NCBI GenBank assembly: GCA_951812925.1 | Contig: OX638368.1 | Location: forward strand, 114,847,309-114,911,308 | Direction of reading: 5' to 3' | Length of the DNA stretch: 64,000 nt | Source: Calliopum simillimum | Lineage: Eukaryota; Arthropoda; Insecta; Diptera; Lauxaniidae | Shown: positions 20,705 through 30,463 of the stretch, in pieces | Position numbering within the stretch: the stretch's first letter is position 1 | Layout: every line of letters starts with the position of its first letter | The notes under the pieces: generated by a model | Told to the model about the DNA's origin: nothing | Databases searched by the model: none | Seen by the model: the letters and a program-made list of their open reading frames with translations, nothing else | Made by a program: the position numbers and the translations under genes

Positions 20705-21203
20705 CAAATACTTCAGGTCAGTGCAAAACGTGCGATTACAAAAACTACAGCAAAAATTATGAGATGACAACACTTGCAAGTTGCAACGTATTGGTAACCC
20801 TGTAGCTTTCTTACGTTTTCGCAAGAGAGTGAAAGCGTAAACAAAAAAGAGGCACAAATTGAGAGCCAAAAACTAATTTTTTCACTAAACTAGTATTTTT
20901 TAGTGTACATTAAATATACAGTATATGCACTGAACTGAAGCAAGTCAACCAAAACAGTGCCTTGCAGTATTTGTTTTTTCTTCTTTCATTTCAAAGAACT
21001 GTCAAGACATTTGCACGCGACACTGAACTGAAGTATTTAATAAAGTAGTATTTTTTAGTGTACACTACATATACAGTATATGCACTGAACTGAAGCAAAT
21101 CAAACAAGACAGTTCTGTGCAGTATTTGTTTTTTCTTCTTTCATATCAAAGTACTGTCAAGACATTTGCACGCGACACTGAAATGAAGTATTTGATAAAT
21201 AAG
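20705..21203. repeat. Interspersed ATACTTCAG repeat with 156-bp tandem duplication
   Basis: Two adjacent units (20892-21047 and 21048-21203) are over 90% alike. Each runs from gtattttttagtgtaca through gcactgaactgaagcaa to gaagtattt-ataaa. A related terminus lies at about 20705-20740. The same family appears at about 46495-46600, 47800-47965 and 51246-51333, usually with atcaaatacttcagttcagt next to gacatttgcacgcgacac-type sequence. Confidence 0.8.
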
Positions 21204-23184
21204 ACCGGGTACAAGCCAAAACGTGTCTTTAACGAAATGTCTTCAAACTCCAACGAGACGTCTTGTGCAGACCTGTAATATATATCAAATAAGATTTTCT
21301 GTAGGACTTATACGGATATAGATACGAATTAAGAAGGTCACTTTATTTCCTCTTTGTTGTTGAGAACCTAATCAAAAACTGAAAGAAAAGTCCTACTGAA
21401 GTTTTTGATTGACATAAAGCGCAGAAGCTGTAGTTAATATGAATGAATAGTAAATAAATTGTATACACATTTTCTTTGCTTAATGAATGTTATCTTACGA
21501 TGCAATATTTTCTATTTGTTAATCGTGTTATGGCTTTTTTTAAAAATTAATGTTAATTGTTAAGGATTTCTTGGTCAATTTTGTTTTAATTTAAATTTTG
21601 TAAGTGAGTTTGAGATGGTATTGAAATCGGTATTGGTATTATCTAAAAAAAATTGAATTTAAAAATTGAAATATGTAAATGTTTTGGGACTTAGTTTATT
21701 TATAAAGATTTTAGCACTTACTTTTTTACTTTCATAACCTTACAAGCTTTTCAATTATGCATAAATTTCATATATCATTTTTAAACCTGCTGTATTTTAT
21801 GGAAAATTTATGCTTGTGCAAAGATCCTTTATGAAAATGTAGTGCAAAGAATATAATACAGCAAACTCAAAAAAAATCACGTTTTGAACTTTAGTCAAAG
21901 GTAAATGTTCTTATAAAAATAAAATTGTATTATTTGCAATGCCAAAAATAGCACATTTTTAGAAAATCAATCATTTTAAATCTATTTATAATTGCAATTA
22001 ATGGAATATCTATTTATTTTAGTCTACTCAGTTAAAAAAAGATTAGTTTATTAACAAACAAAAAAGAAAAAACTACGCCAAGGCGTTTAGTTTTTTCGGC
22101 AGGTTCCGTTTATTAACCTCTTTTTTATCTGATATAATTCACTACGTGCTGTTAAAAACGTTCATATGCTGTACAAAGTATTAACAATAAGATTGATCAT
22201 CATCAATCTAACGATTTAGCAATGCCGCCGTAATTCGGAAGTTATACGGTTTACAATAAAAGATAAAAAAAAACTTTTATTTAACGTTGTCTTATCAATT
22301 TTATAATTAAATTATAATTAAACACTTTGAATAGAGCAAAACTCTTGCATCTTCATGCAAACTACATAATCCTAAGATTTGAGTAAATTTAAATCCGGCT
22401 CACTTTCCTTAGTTTCCATTCGTCTGTTGTGTTATTTATATTGACCAAATAATTTTTTAAACAAAAGATTATAATACATTTTTTTCTCCCAAAAATCGCT
22501 TTAGTAGATATACAACTAACCATCATAATCCTTACAAAATGGCAACAATTGTTAAGACAATAAAAATGCAACTAAAGCAAAGGAAATAAAATTTCGTTGC
22601 TAACTTTTTGCAGTTCATGCAGCTGCTACCTACATACAACAAATACAACGCCGCCGCCTTCTACTGTCATGTCCAGTAACATCCAGTCTTGTTGGTGAAA
22701 GCTTAAAATCGTAAAATAAGCGCTCCCACGTTCATTTTAGTGGCGGCAAAAAGTTCTGTAAATGGTGGTAGAACTCTGTTTTTAAATTTGTTAAATAAAC
22801 AAAAGAAGCAACAGTGGCAGTAGCAGCAGAAGAAAAGATTGTTGTCATCACAAAACGGAGCAAACAATTGCAATTATTATTGGCTGCTGCAATACTTGCA
22901 ATGTCATTTGTTGTCGTATCCATACACAGCGAGACGACTTCAGCATCTTCTTTTCTAGTCTGGTCAAAATGACTTTTGGTTTTATGACCGTCCATTTAAT
23001 GTGTGAGCGTTATATTTTCCTTTTTTTGCGTTTGCTACTTATTATGCTGGTTGCAAGTATTGTTAAGCATATAATAAAATGGACATGTTATAAAAATGTC
23101 TTCACCAATAATAGAAATATGTATATTTTTTATGAACTTGCAAAAAGTTTAATTTAAAGCATTTCCACCAAAAAGTCCACCGTG
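21204..23184. other. Intronic sequence, nothing recognised
   Basis: Sequence just after the tandem units (21204-21270, accgggtacaagcc ... gacgtcttgtgcag) is shared in inverse at about 46425-46490, so the ATACTTCAG family probably extends to about 21270. The rest is AT-rich with no supported feature; short frames at 22389-22995 show no family match. Confidence 0.45.
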
Positions 23185-23530
23185 AGCCAAAAATTTAAAT
23201 CATCATATCTCTGAAACTATTTAACGTACATGGATGAAATTTGGTATATATGTAAAAAGCACCAAGACAAATAATATGTACTGGGAAAAATGGTGGTATC
23301 ACGGCCCCACAAAAATCACTTCATCATGTATCCGATATTATTTATCGCACATGAATGAGATTTGAAACATGTATACAGAGCGCCAGGGCAAATAATGTTC
23401 CCTGGGAAAATAAGCGATGCCACGCCTCTAAAAAAAGTAATTCATAATTTGTAAGATTTGGTACACATGTAAAATGGATAGGGACAAATGATATCCTTTG
23501 GAAAAATTGGTTATGCCACGTCAACTTAAC
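23185..23530. repeat. Degenerate ~120-130-bp tandem units (ggYgatgccacg family)
   Basis: Three degenerate units. Each has a phrase like tcatatctctgaaactattt, then acatgaatgagatttg, gtatacagagcgccagggca and gggaaaat...gccacgcct. The same unit type occurs at about 48163-48337 and 52980-53360, so it is a dispersed internally tandem repeat. No protein is recognised. Confidence 0.65.
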
Positions 23531-24920
23531 AAGATAAAATGGACCAGCATGCACTGGGAAATCCTGGTTCTTTGAAAGATTTTCAATTTAAAATTTGTAT
23601 GATGGAAAAAATTGCACGTTCATATTGTCAAGTATCGATTCAGATTAAGATCAAAACAAACAAAAGTACAGTAGATATATGAATCAAACAAAATATTATA
23701 AAGTAACATTATTGCATTCCAAGACTAGTCACACTAAAAATTCTGAGTTGTTTCGCTGAATTCTGACTTTCTTTGAATAGGCACGAAAACTACTTCTATT
23801 TTTGTCACCTTCGTTTTGTGTCTTTTCTTGCGTGTATCTTGGAACCAGGACTTCGCCTGCTATTAAAGTTGGCACTAATTATAGTACTACCTAGGAGCTA
23901 TAATTTAAAGTAAAAACTAAAATAAAAATATCTTTTACTTACAATTTTTTTGGATTTTAAATGTGTACGATGGTCACGTTCGTCACCTGGGAAATGCCCA
24001 TATACATGCAACGTTTTAAATTTTTCATTGATTTGTTCAAGCAAAACACCAACGTAAGTGTATTTGAGTACTGGGATGACGAATCTTACAAAAATTTTTC
24101 ACCAAGGCGCCATCTGATGGCAGTGTTAGAAACTCATTACTCCTATGCCATTAACCATCTTAATTTTGGATTCACGTGAAATGTGGTTTTGTCTTCTTTT
24201 CTAGAAAAATATTTTAGAAGGTCGAAAATAGGTGATATAGCGTTTTTTTGTCATTTAGTACTAAAAAAGTAAATTGAGTAGTCTTTACGAAAATACGGAA
24301 AACATGAAAATGGGGTAAGAAATGTTCTATTTATAGGCCACTTTGTGGTCGGTCCTTTTTTTAAATTTTCAAATTATCATAACTTCTAAGCCGCGAGCCT
24401 TTTTCTCTCCTTTTCATATAAAAGTTTATTTATTTTCTTTCCAAGAACTATATTTTGAAAAGTCAAAAAAGTAGGTAACGGAGAGTTTTTAGTAGTTTAG
24501 TACTAGAATAGTAGTAAATTTAGTGCTTTTACCGAATACGAAAAAATTTGCCTTGAGTTTATAGACTTATTTAATACCTTTACAAAAGTTATCGGTTAAG
24601 GAATGTCGAAGTTATTGACAATTGGGTGAGAAGAGTTTGTCACTGACTTTTCCACTCTTTGCACCCCTCCACAAGCCACAAAAAAAAAAAAATTGCAAAA
24701 TTTCTATCAGATTAGGGATGAAACCGATACTAGACATGGAATGGCTGTTTTGTACGATAAAAAGTAGTTTTTTAAAACTGCAAACGATATTCATTCATGA
24801 TTAAATTATATTCAGGTTTTACTTAAATTAATTTGTACTTGTTAGTAGAGCGAGCGTAAAATGCATTTCATAACGCCTAACTACAAATCATTGACAATGT
24901 ATAGCAATCAGCGCATCAGT
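23531..24920. other. Intronic sequence with weak internal duplication
   Basis: No gene. About 24200-24345 and 24420-24600 share phrases (gaaaa...taggt, tagtactaaaa/tagtactagaa, taaattgagtag/taaatttagtgc), suggesting an old duplication of about 240 bp. Nothing else is supported. Confidence 0.4.
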
Positions 24921-25172
24921 AACAAAGTTGATGCTTTTTGTAAACTTTGCTCTTAAGTCAAAAAATTCCTAAAATTATGCGACATTTTTTTTACGAAAAT
25001 GCTGTTTCAACACAAAGCAACGGACGTTTAGGAAGTCGCCCAAACAAAGTTGATACTTTTTGTAAACTGTGCTCTTAATTAACAAATAGTAAAAAAGTCC
25101 TAAAATTATCCAACATTTTGTGCTTAAAAATGGTGTTGTAATGCAAAGCAACAGACGTTTAGGAAGACGGCC
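24921..25172. repeat. 122-bp tandem duplication next to the retrotransposon
   Basis: Units 24921-25042 and 25043-25168 share aacaaagttgatgctttttg, cctaaaattat, cgacatttt, and acgtttaggaag-cg. They lie immediately upstream of the LTR element insertion. Confidence 0.75.
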
Positions 25173-25240
25173 TATATAACAATTACTTTGAAGTATGACT
25201 GAAATTTTCCTTTTATGTTTTATACTTCTAGGCGCAATAT

Positions 25241-25552
25241 TGTAGCAATATATAATTAGGGTATTAATTTATTTACAGTGTATTTAACTTTGTATATTAT
25301 TTCTCTTAGTGTAATTTCAATCATGACTCTATTACGTTTTTATACATTTTCTAGATTATTCTTTATACCTATATTTGTCTCTTTCTGACATATGCTTTTG
25401 TAATTAAAAACTATCCGTTGCAAATGTTTGTATATATTTTGCTATTGTATGTGTATAACGCAAGAACACAAGAATGTCGAAAGAAAAGACAGAATAAAAG
25501 TAACCGTCGAGCTGAATGGTGTGTTTTATTTTAACTTTCCTTAGTGCCTACA
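25241..25552 (+). repeat. 5' LTR
   Basis: Starts tgtagcaatatataattagg and ends agtgcctaca. Contains the poly(A) signal AATAAA at 25493-25498 on the sima sense strand and a TATA-like stretch (gtatatattttg) upstream. It appears identical to the 3' LTR. Confidence 0.95.
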
Positions 25553-25563
25553 ATCTCAGAAGT

Positions 25564-25574
25564 GGGATCAAAGA
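25564..25574 (+). other. Candidate primer binding site
   Basis: Twelve bases after the LTR, tgggatcaaag resembles the complement of the initiator tRNA-Met 3' end (TGGTATCAGAG) with two mismatches. The distance from the LTR is larger than usual, so the assignment is weak. Confidence 0.3.
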
Positions 25575-25717
25575 CAAAAAACATTCAATTACTTATAATA
25601 AATTTAAATATTAAACAAGTGAAGTGAAGCTTTTAAAAGTAAGAAGATCGTTTAAAGACACATTAAAGCTGAAGAAAAAACAGTTTTTTTTTTCTCTTCT
25701 CTATTCCGCATAATAAA

Positions 25718-26404
25718 ATGGATATTAATGGTGTTAAATATACGGCTGTGCAGTTGCGTCATTGGTTGCAGCATTTGGGTCTGCCGTCTACAGGAACGAA
25801 AAGTGCGCTTTTGCTTAGATTAAATCAAGTGCCTGCAGAAGTAAGAGGAGAATGCCCAACCTTTGATGCTAACGGAAAAAACATGGATGCTGACGAGCAA
25901 CAGACAAGCGATGGTGAGACGGGTGGTGAAGCAGACGGTGATATTCAGCGGAAAACAAACGAGTGTAACGAAGAAAACGAGTGTAACGAAGAAAACGAGT
26001 GTAACGAAGAAAATGAGTGTAACGAAGAAAACGAGTGTAACGAAGCAAATGAGTGTGCTGAAGCAAACAAATGTGTTGCTACAAATGAGTGTGCTGCGAC
26101 AACTGAGTGTACTGCAACAAATGAGTGTACTGCAACAAATGAGTGTACAGCAGAAAATGAAAGAAAAGAATTTGAACTAATGAAGAAAGAGTTAGAACTG
26201 ATAAAACGCGAAAGAGAGTTGCTACGTAGAGAGAACGATTTATTAAAAAAGTCAACTGAAAAGGATAGGCAAATATTGAGTGCAAACAATTTAACTGAAA
26301 ACCAAGAGTTGTGCTCGAATTCAAACAACAAAATAAATTCTTCGTTCAATATATTAAAAGATATGATTCCTGAGTATGATGGAAGTTCGGTTCCAGATGT
26401 TTGA
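25718..26404 (+). CDS. gag: Gag N-terminal part with SAP-like domain and Cys repeats
   Basis: 228 residues from the first ATG after the LTR to TGA at 26402. Residues about 5-39 (YTAVQLRHWLQHLGLPSTGT, then KSALLLRL) fit a SAP motif, a helix-extended loop-helix known for binding DNA or chromatin. Residues 81-148 are a hexapeptide repeat (NECNEE type) with eleven Cys spaced exactly six apart (83 to 143), encoded by an 18-bp tandem repeat. Residues about 148-187 are a charged heptad-like helix, probably a coiled coil. After the TGA the same frame continues at once into capsid-like sequence, so the stop is either a new nonsense mutation or a readthrough signal. The base after the stop is A. Confidence 0.85.
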   Translation: MDINGVKYTAVQLRHWLQHLGLPSTGTKSALLLRLNQVPAEVRGECPTFDANGKNMDADEQQTSDGETGGEADGDIQRKTNECNEENECNEENECNEENECNEENECNEANECAEANKCVATNECAATTECTATNECTATNECTAENERKEFELMKKELELIKRERELLRRENDLLKKSTEKDRQILSANNLTENQELCSNSNNKINSSFNILKDMIPEYDGSSVPDV

Positions 26405-29400
26405 ATAAATCAATTCAAGAGCATAAGTGACGTGTACAGCGTAGATGAAAATGTGTTAAAAGCTCTTTTGATGTGTAAGATGAAGGGTAGAGCGCAATCG
26501 TGGCTGCACTCAAAACCGAATTTTGTTTACGAAAGTGCAAATGAAATTTTAAGAGAAATGAAAGAGATTTTCTGCACAAATGAAAATAAGTTGACGTCAC
26601 GTCGCAAATTTGAGGCATGTAAGTGGAGATATGGAGAAACATTTGCTGATTATTATAATGAAAAAATTGTACTATCAAACAAAATTGGCATAGATGACGA
26701 TGAACTTATAGATCAAATAATTGATGGCATTCCTGATGGACAATTAAGAGTTCAGGCTTCACTGCAGTGTTATACAAATAAGTCTCAGCTTTTACATGCT
26801 TTCTCAAAAATTATGCTAAATCAACAAAAACAACAGTTTGAAAAAAGAGGTGACCAGGCGAGTGGCGATAAAGAGCAAAAGTTTAGGTGCTTAAACTGTA
26901 ACTCGTTCGGGCACTTCGCAGCAGAATGTAGAAAACCTAAGAGGCAAATGGGTGCGTGTTACGGATGTGGAAGCCTTGATCACCGCATCGCAGCTTGTCC
27001 AGAAAAAAAGGCAGAGGTTCAACTTGTGGCTGGTAATGAATATGTAAGATATCATAAGTTTTATTTTGATATTAGCTTTAATACTAGTTTTTCTTTAGAA
27101 TGCTTAATCGATTCGGGCAGTGCGGCAAGTTTTGTACAAAAATCGAGTATTAAAGGAAAAATTAATTTGAATAATCTTTTATTTTCTGATTTTGAATTTT
27201 TTGGAATTAACAAATCGAAATTAAATGTTTTTGGAAAATTTAAATGTTTTATTGTTATTAATGAAAAGGTTGTTGAATTGGAAATGTTTGTAGTACCTGA
27301 CGAATCGATGGCATATGAGTGTGTATTGGGCAGGGATTTTTTAGGAAAAGCTGATTTTAAATTAATTTCTTGTGTAAAAGGTGGTGTTGATAACATTGAT
27401 GATTTTGAAAATGCAATTTTATCTATTGATATGTTGGATAATGATGGTTACGCATTTACTGTGGGGGATAGCGTTAACTTTGATGACGAAAGAAAATTAT
27501 TAAATTTGTATAATGATTTTTATGTACAACCTGAGCGTCCTCCTAAACCAAGGGTATATAGTGAAATAAAATTAAAATTGAATAACGATAAAAGTTTTAG
27601 TTGTAGTCCTAGAAGACTTTCCTATGCGGAGAAAACAGAATTGCAAAAGCTGTTGGATGAATATTTAGAGAAGGGATACATAAGGCCAAGTGATTCGGAG
27701 TATGTTTCTCCTATTGTTTTAGTAAGAAAGAAAACGGGCGATTTGAGGATGTGTGTCGACTATCGGGTTTTGAATCAGGTGACTGCGAAAGACTGTTATC
27801 CAATTCCTTTGATTGACGATTTGTTAGATAGACTTTCAGGGAAAAAGATTTTTACAAAATTAGACCTAAAGAATGGATTTTTCCATGTTTTTGTGCATCC
27901 TGATTCTGTCAAATATACATCTTTTGTTACACCATTAGGCCAATTTGAATTTTTAAGAATGCCTTTTGGACTAAAGAACGCGCCTTCTGTTTTTCAGAGA
28001 TTTGTCAACAAAGTTTTTGCTGACATGGTAAGGGATGATAAAATCATAATCTATTTAGATGACATTATGATTGCGTCAGTAAATATCGAGGAACATTTTG
28101 AGATTTTAAAGGAGGTTTTTGATCGATTAGTTGAGAATAATTTGGAGTTGAGACAGGATAAATGTGAATTTTTGCAAACATCGGTGAAATATTTGGGGTA
28201 CACTATTGATGGAAATGGTATTAGAGCTGATGATAAGGGCCTGCAGGCTATAAGGGACTTCCCGGTACCAGACAAACAGCATGCAGTACAAAGTTTTTTG
28301 GGTTTGTGCTCGTATTTTCGGAGGTTTGTAAAAGATTTTTCAGTTATTGCAAAACCACTGTATGACTTGACGAAAAAGGACAGAAAGTTTAATTTCGGTG
28401 AAATCGAGTTAAAAACTTTTGAGTTACTCAAAAATAAATTGATTGAGTCGCCAGTACTGGCTTTATATGATCCTAAAGATGAAACTGAACTTCATTGTGA
28501 CGCGAGTTCCGTTGGTTTTGGGGCTGTATTATTACAGAAAAAGAATGATAGTAAATTCCACCCAATATTTTATTTTTCAAAAAGGACGACAGATACGGAG
28601 TCAAAGTACCATAGCTTTGAACTTGAAACGCTAGCAATAATATACGCGTTGAAACGTTTTCGCATATATCTACAAGGAAGAAAATTTAAAATTGTAACTG
28701 ACTGTAATTCTCTGACCATGACGTTGAACAGAAAAGAATTGAATCCGAGGATTGCACGATGGGCTTTGGAACTCCAAAACTATGAATATGAGTTAGAACA
28801 TCGATCAGGGAAGCGAATGCAACACGTTGATGCATTAAGTAGGCGTTCAAACATAATGGTAATTGAGTCAAATACATTTGAAGAAAATTTGGTCATTTGT
28901 CAAAATAGAAATCAGAAATTGAAAGATATAAAGATAAGTCTTCAGGAAAGCGAGCATAGTTTGTACGAAATGAGAAATGGAGTGCTGTATAGAAAATCAA
29001 GAGATGGTAATTTGTTATTTTATGTTCCCGAAGAAATGGAGGATCATATTTTATACAAATATCACAATGAAATGGGACATGTAGGTATAGATAAAATGAC
29101 AGAGCTCATTCTGAAGAGTTATTGGTTTCCGAAAGTCAGGGCAAAGGCAGCACATCATATTGAAAATTGTATACAATGCATTGTGTATTCTTCTAAACAT
29201 GGTAAGGAAGAAGGTTTTTTACATAGCATACCCAAGTCAAATGTACCATTTGACGTTATACATATAGATCACTACGGACCAGTCGATAATGGTAGACCAA
29301 TGAAGCATATCCTTGTGGTTATTGATGCTTGTACTAAGTTTGTTAGGTTATATCCAACTAAGACTACTAATACAAAAGAGGCTATTTTGGCGTTAACGGA

Positions 29401-30109
29401 TTATTTTAGATCTTATAGTCGTCCGAGGAGTGTGATAAGTGATAGAGGAACCTGCTTTACGTCAAAAGATTTCTCAGAGTTTTTAAAAATAAATAATATT
29501 ACTCATACCTTAATAGCGACTGGTTCACCTCAGGCAAACGGGCAGGTTGAGAGAGTAAATAGGTCGATAGGTCCAATGTTAGCGAAATTGGTGGATCCTG
29601 AGAAAGGATTGTTTTGGGACACGGTACTTGACCAGGTGGAGTATACTTTGAATAACACTGTACACAGGTCTATTGGGGAGCATCCTAGTGTCATGTTATT
29701 TGGTACGAGACAAAGAGGAAAAGCAGTTGATTTATTGAAAGAATGTCTAATTGAAGCAAACTGTCCTCCACGGAATGATCATGTCACAACTAGGTTAAAG
29801 GCAGACGAAAAGCAAAAACAAATACAGTGCTACAACAAAGAATATGTGGATAAGCGCAGAAAAGCGCCAACGGATTATAAGGAGGGTGATTATGTAATGG
29901 TAAAAAACTTTGATTCTACGGCCGGTGTATCTCGAAAGTTGATTCCAAAATATAAAGGTCCCTATAGGATATCAAAAGTCTTGAGAAATGATCGTTATTT
30001 ACTCGAAGATGTCGAAGGTTTTCAACAAGCACGTACACCTTATAAAGGTGTTTGGGCCGTGTCTAATATACGTCCATGGTTTAGAGGACGTGAAGGCTTA
30101 AATAAATAA
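26405..30109 (+). CDS. pol: Gag C-terminus and Pol polyprotein (protease, RT, RNase H, integrase)
   Basis: Open from just after the TGA to 30109, in the same frame as gag. The first ATG is not at its head (the codon at 26432 is GTG), so it needs readthrough or fusion. Counting residues from 26432: CCHC knuckles 153-166 and 176-189; protease DSG at 228-230; reverse transcriptase with YLDD at 541-544; RNase H acidic residues D690, E730, D757, D800; integrase zinc finger H878, H883, C913, C916; catalytic D946, D1004, E1040 (35 residues between the last two); GPY/F-type module KYKGPYRI near 1173-1180. No stop or frameshift. It would copy the element RNA in virus-like particles and insert the cDNA. 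Confidence 0.95.
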   Translation: MNQFKSISDVYSVDENVLKALLMCKMKGRAQSWLHSKPNFVYESANEILREMKEIFCTNENKLTSRRKFEACKWRYGETFADYYNEKIVLSNKIGIDDDELIDQIIDGIPDGQLRVQASLQCYTNKSQLLHAFSKIMLNQQKQQFEKRGDQASGDKEQKFRCLNCNSFGHFAAECRKPKRQMGACYGCGSLDHRIAACPEKKAEVQLVAGNEYVRYHKFYFDISFNTSFSLECLIDSGSAASFVQKSSIKGKINLNNLLFSDFEFFGINKSKLNVFGKFKCFIVINEKVVELEMFVVPDESMAYECVLGRDFLGKADFKLISCVKGGVDNIDDFENAILSIDMLDNDGYAFTVGDSVNFDDERKLLNLYNDFYVQPERPPKPRVYSEIKLKLNNDKSFSCSPRRLSYAEKTELQKLLDEYLEKGYIRPSDSEYVSPIVLVRKKTGDLRMCVDYRVLNQVTAKDCYPIPLIDDLLDRLSGKKIFTKLDLKNGFFHVFVHPDSVKYTSFVTPLGQFEFLRMPFGLKNAPSVFQRFVNKVFADMVRDDKIIIYLDDIMIASVNIEEHFEILKEVFDRLVENNLELRQDKCEFLQTSVKYLGYTIDGNGIRADDKGLQAIRDFPVPDKQHAVQSFLGLCSYFRRFVKDFSVIAKPLYDLTKKDRKFNFGEIELKTFELLKNKLIESPVLALYDPKDETELHCDASSVGFGAVLLQKKNDSKFHPIFYFSKRTTDTESKYHSFELETLAIIYALKRFRIYLQGRKFKIVTDCNSLTMTLNRKELNPRIARWALELQNYEYELEHRSGKRMQHVDALSRRSNIMVIESNTFEENLVICQNRNQKLKDIKISLQESEHSLYEMRNGVLYRKSRDGNLLFYVPEEMEDHILYKYHNEMGHVGIDKMTELILKSYWFPKVRAKAAHHIENCIQCIVYSSKHGKEEGFLHSIPKSNVPFDVIHIDHYGPVDNGRPMKHILVVIDACTKFVRLYPTKTTNTKEAILALTDYFRSYSRPRSVISDRGTCFTSKDFSEFLKINNITHTLIATGSPQANGQVERVNRSIGPMLAKLVDPEKGLFWDTVLDQVEYTLNNTVHRSIGEHPSVMLFGTRQRGKAVDLLKECLIEANCPPRNDHVTTRLKADEKQKQIQCYNKEYVDKRRKAPTDYKEGDYVMVKNFDSTAGVSRKLIPKYKGPYRISKVLRNDRYLLEDVEGFQQARTPYKGVWAVSNIRPWFRGREGLNK

Positions 30110-30147
30110 TATGAGATCAGGGGCTCTCATGGTCAGGATGGCCGAAT

Positions 30148-30459
30148 TGTAGCAATATATAATTAGGGTATTAATTTATTTACAGTGTATTTAACTTTGT
30201 ATATTATTTCTCTTAGTGTAATTTCAATCATGACTCTATTACGTTTTTATACATTTTCTAGATTATTCTTTATACCTATATTTGTCTCTTTCTGACATAT
30301 GCTTTTGTAATTAAAAACTATCCGTTGCAAATGTTTGTATATATTTTGCTATTGTATGTGTATAACGCAAGAACACAAGAATGTCGAAAGAAAAGACAGA
30401 ATAAAAGTAACCGTCGAGCTGAATGGTGTGTTTTATTTTAACTTTCCTTAGTGCCTACA
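30148..30459 (+). repeat. 3' LTR
   Basis: Same 312 bp as the 5' LTR, with AATAAA at about 30400-30405. The stretch before it (30110-30147) is short and has no long purine run, so a typical polypurine tract is not obvious. Confidence 0.95.
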
Positions 30460-30463
30460 ATAT

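Larger units (their letters stand above)
25241..30459 (+). mobile_element. Ty3/gypsy-type LTR retrotransposon, recent insertion
   Basis: A 5.2-kb element in the same orientation as sima. Both LTRs are 312 bp, start TG, end CA, and I see no difference between them. Flanking ATAT on each side (25237-25240 and 30460-30463) is a plausible 4-bp target duplication. Domain order is Gag, two CCHC knuckles, aspartic protease, RT, RNase H, integrase, which is the Ty3/gypsy order. No envelope frame is seen. All catalytic motifs are present. The only defect noticed is an in-frame TGA at 26402-26404. Which gypsy lineage it belongs to is uncertain; two CCHC boxes and no env fit mag- or mdg3-like groups. 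Confidence 0.96.

Noticed and set aside
25945..26349. Minus-strand frames opposite gag
   Set aside because: Shadows of the gag cysteine-repeat region on the other strand.
30110..30147. An envelope gene or polypurine tract after pol
   Set aside because: Only 38 bp separate the pol stop from the 3' LTR; there is no room for env and no long purine run.
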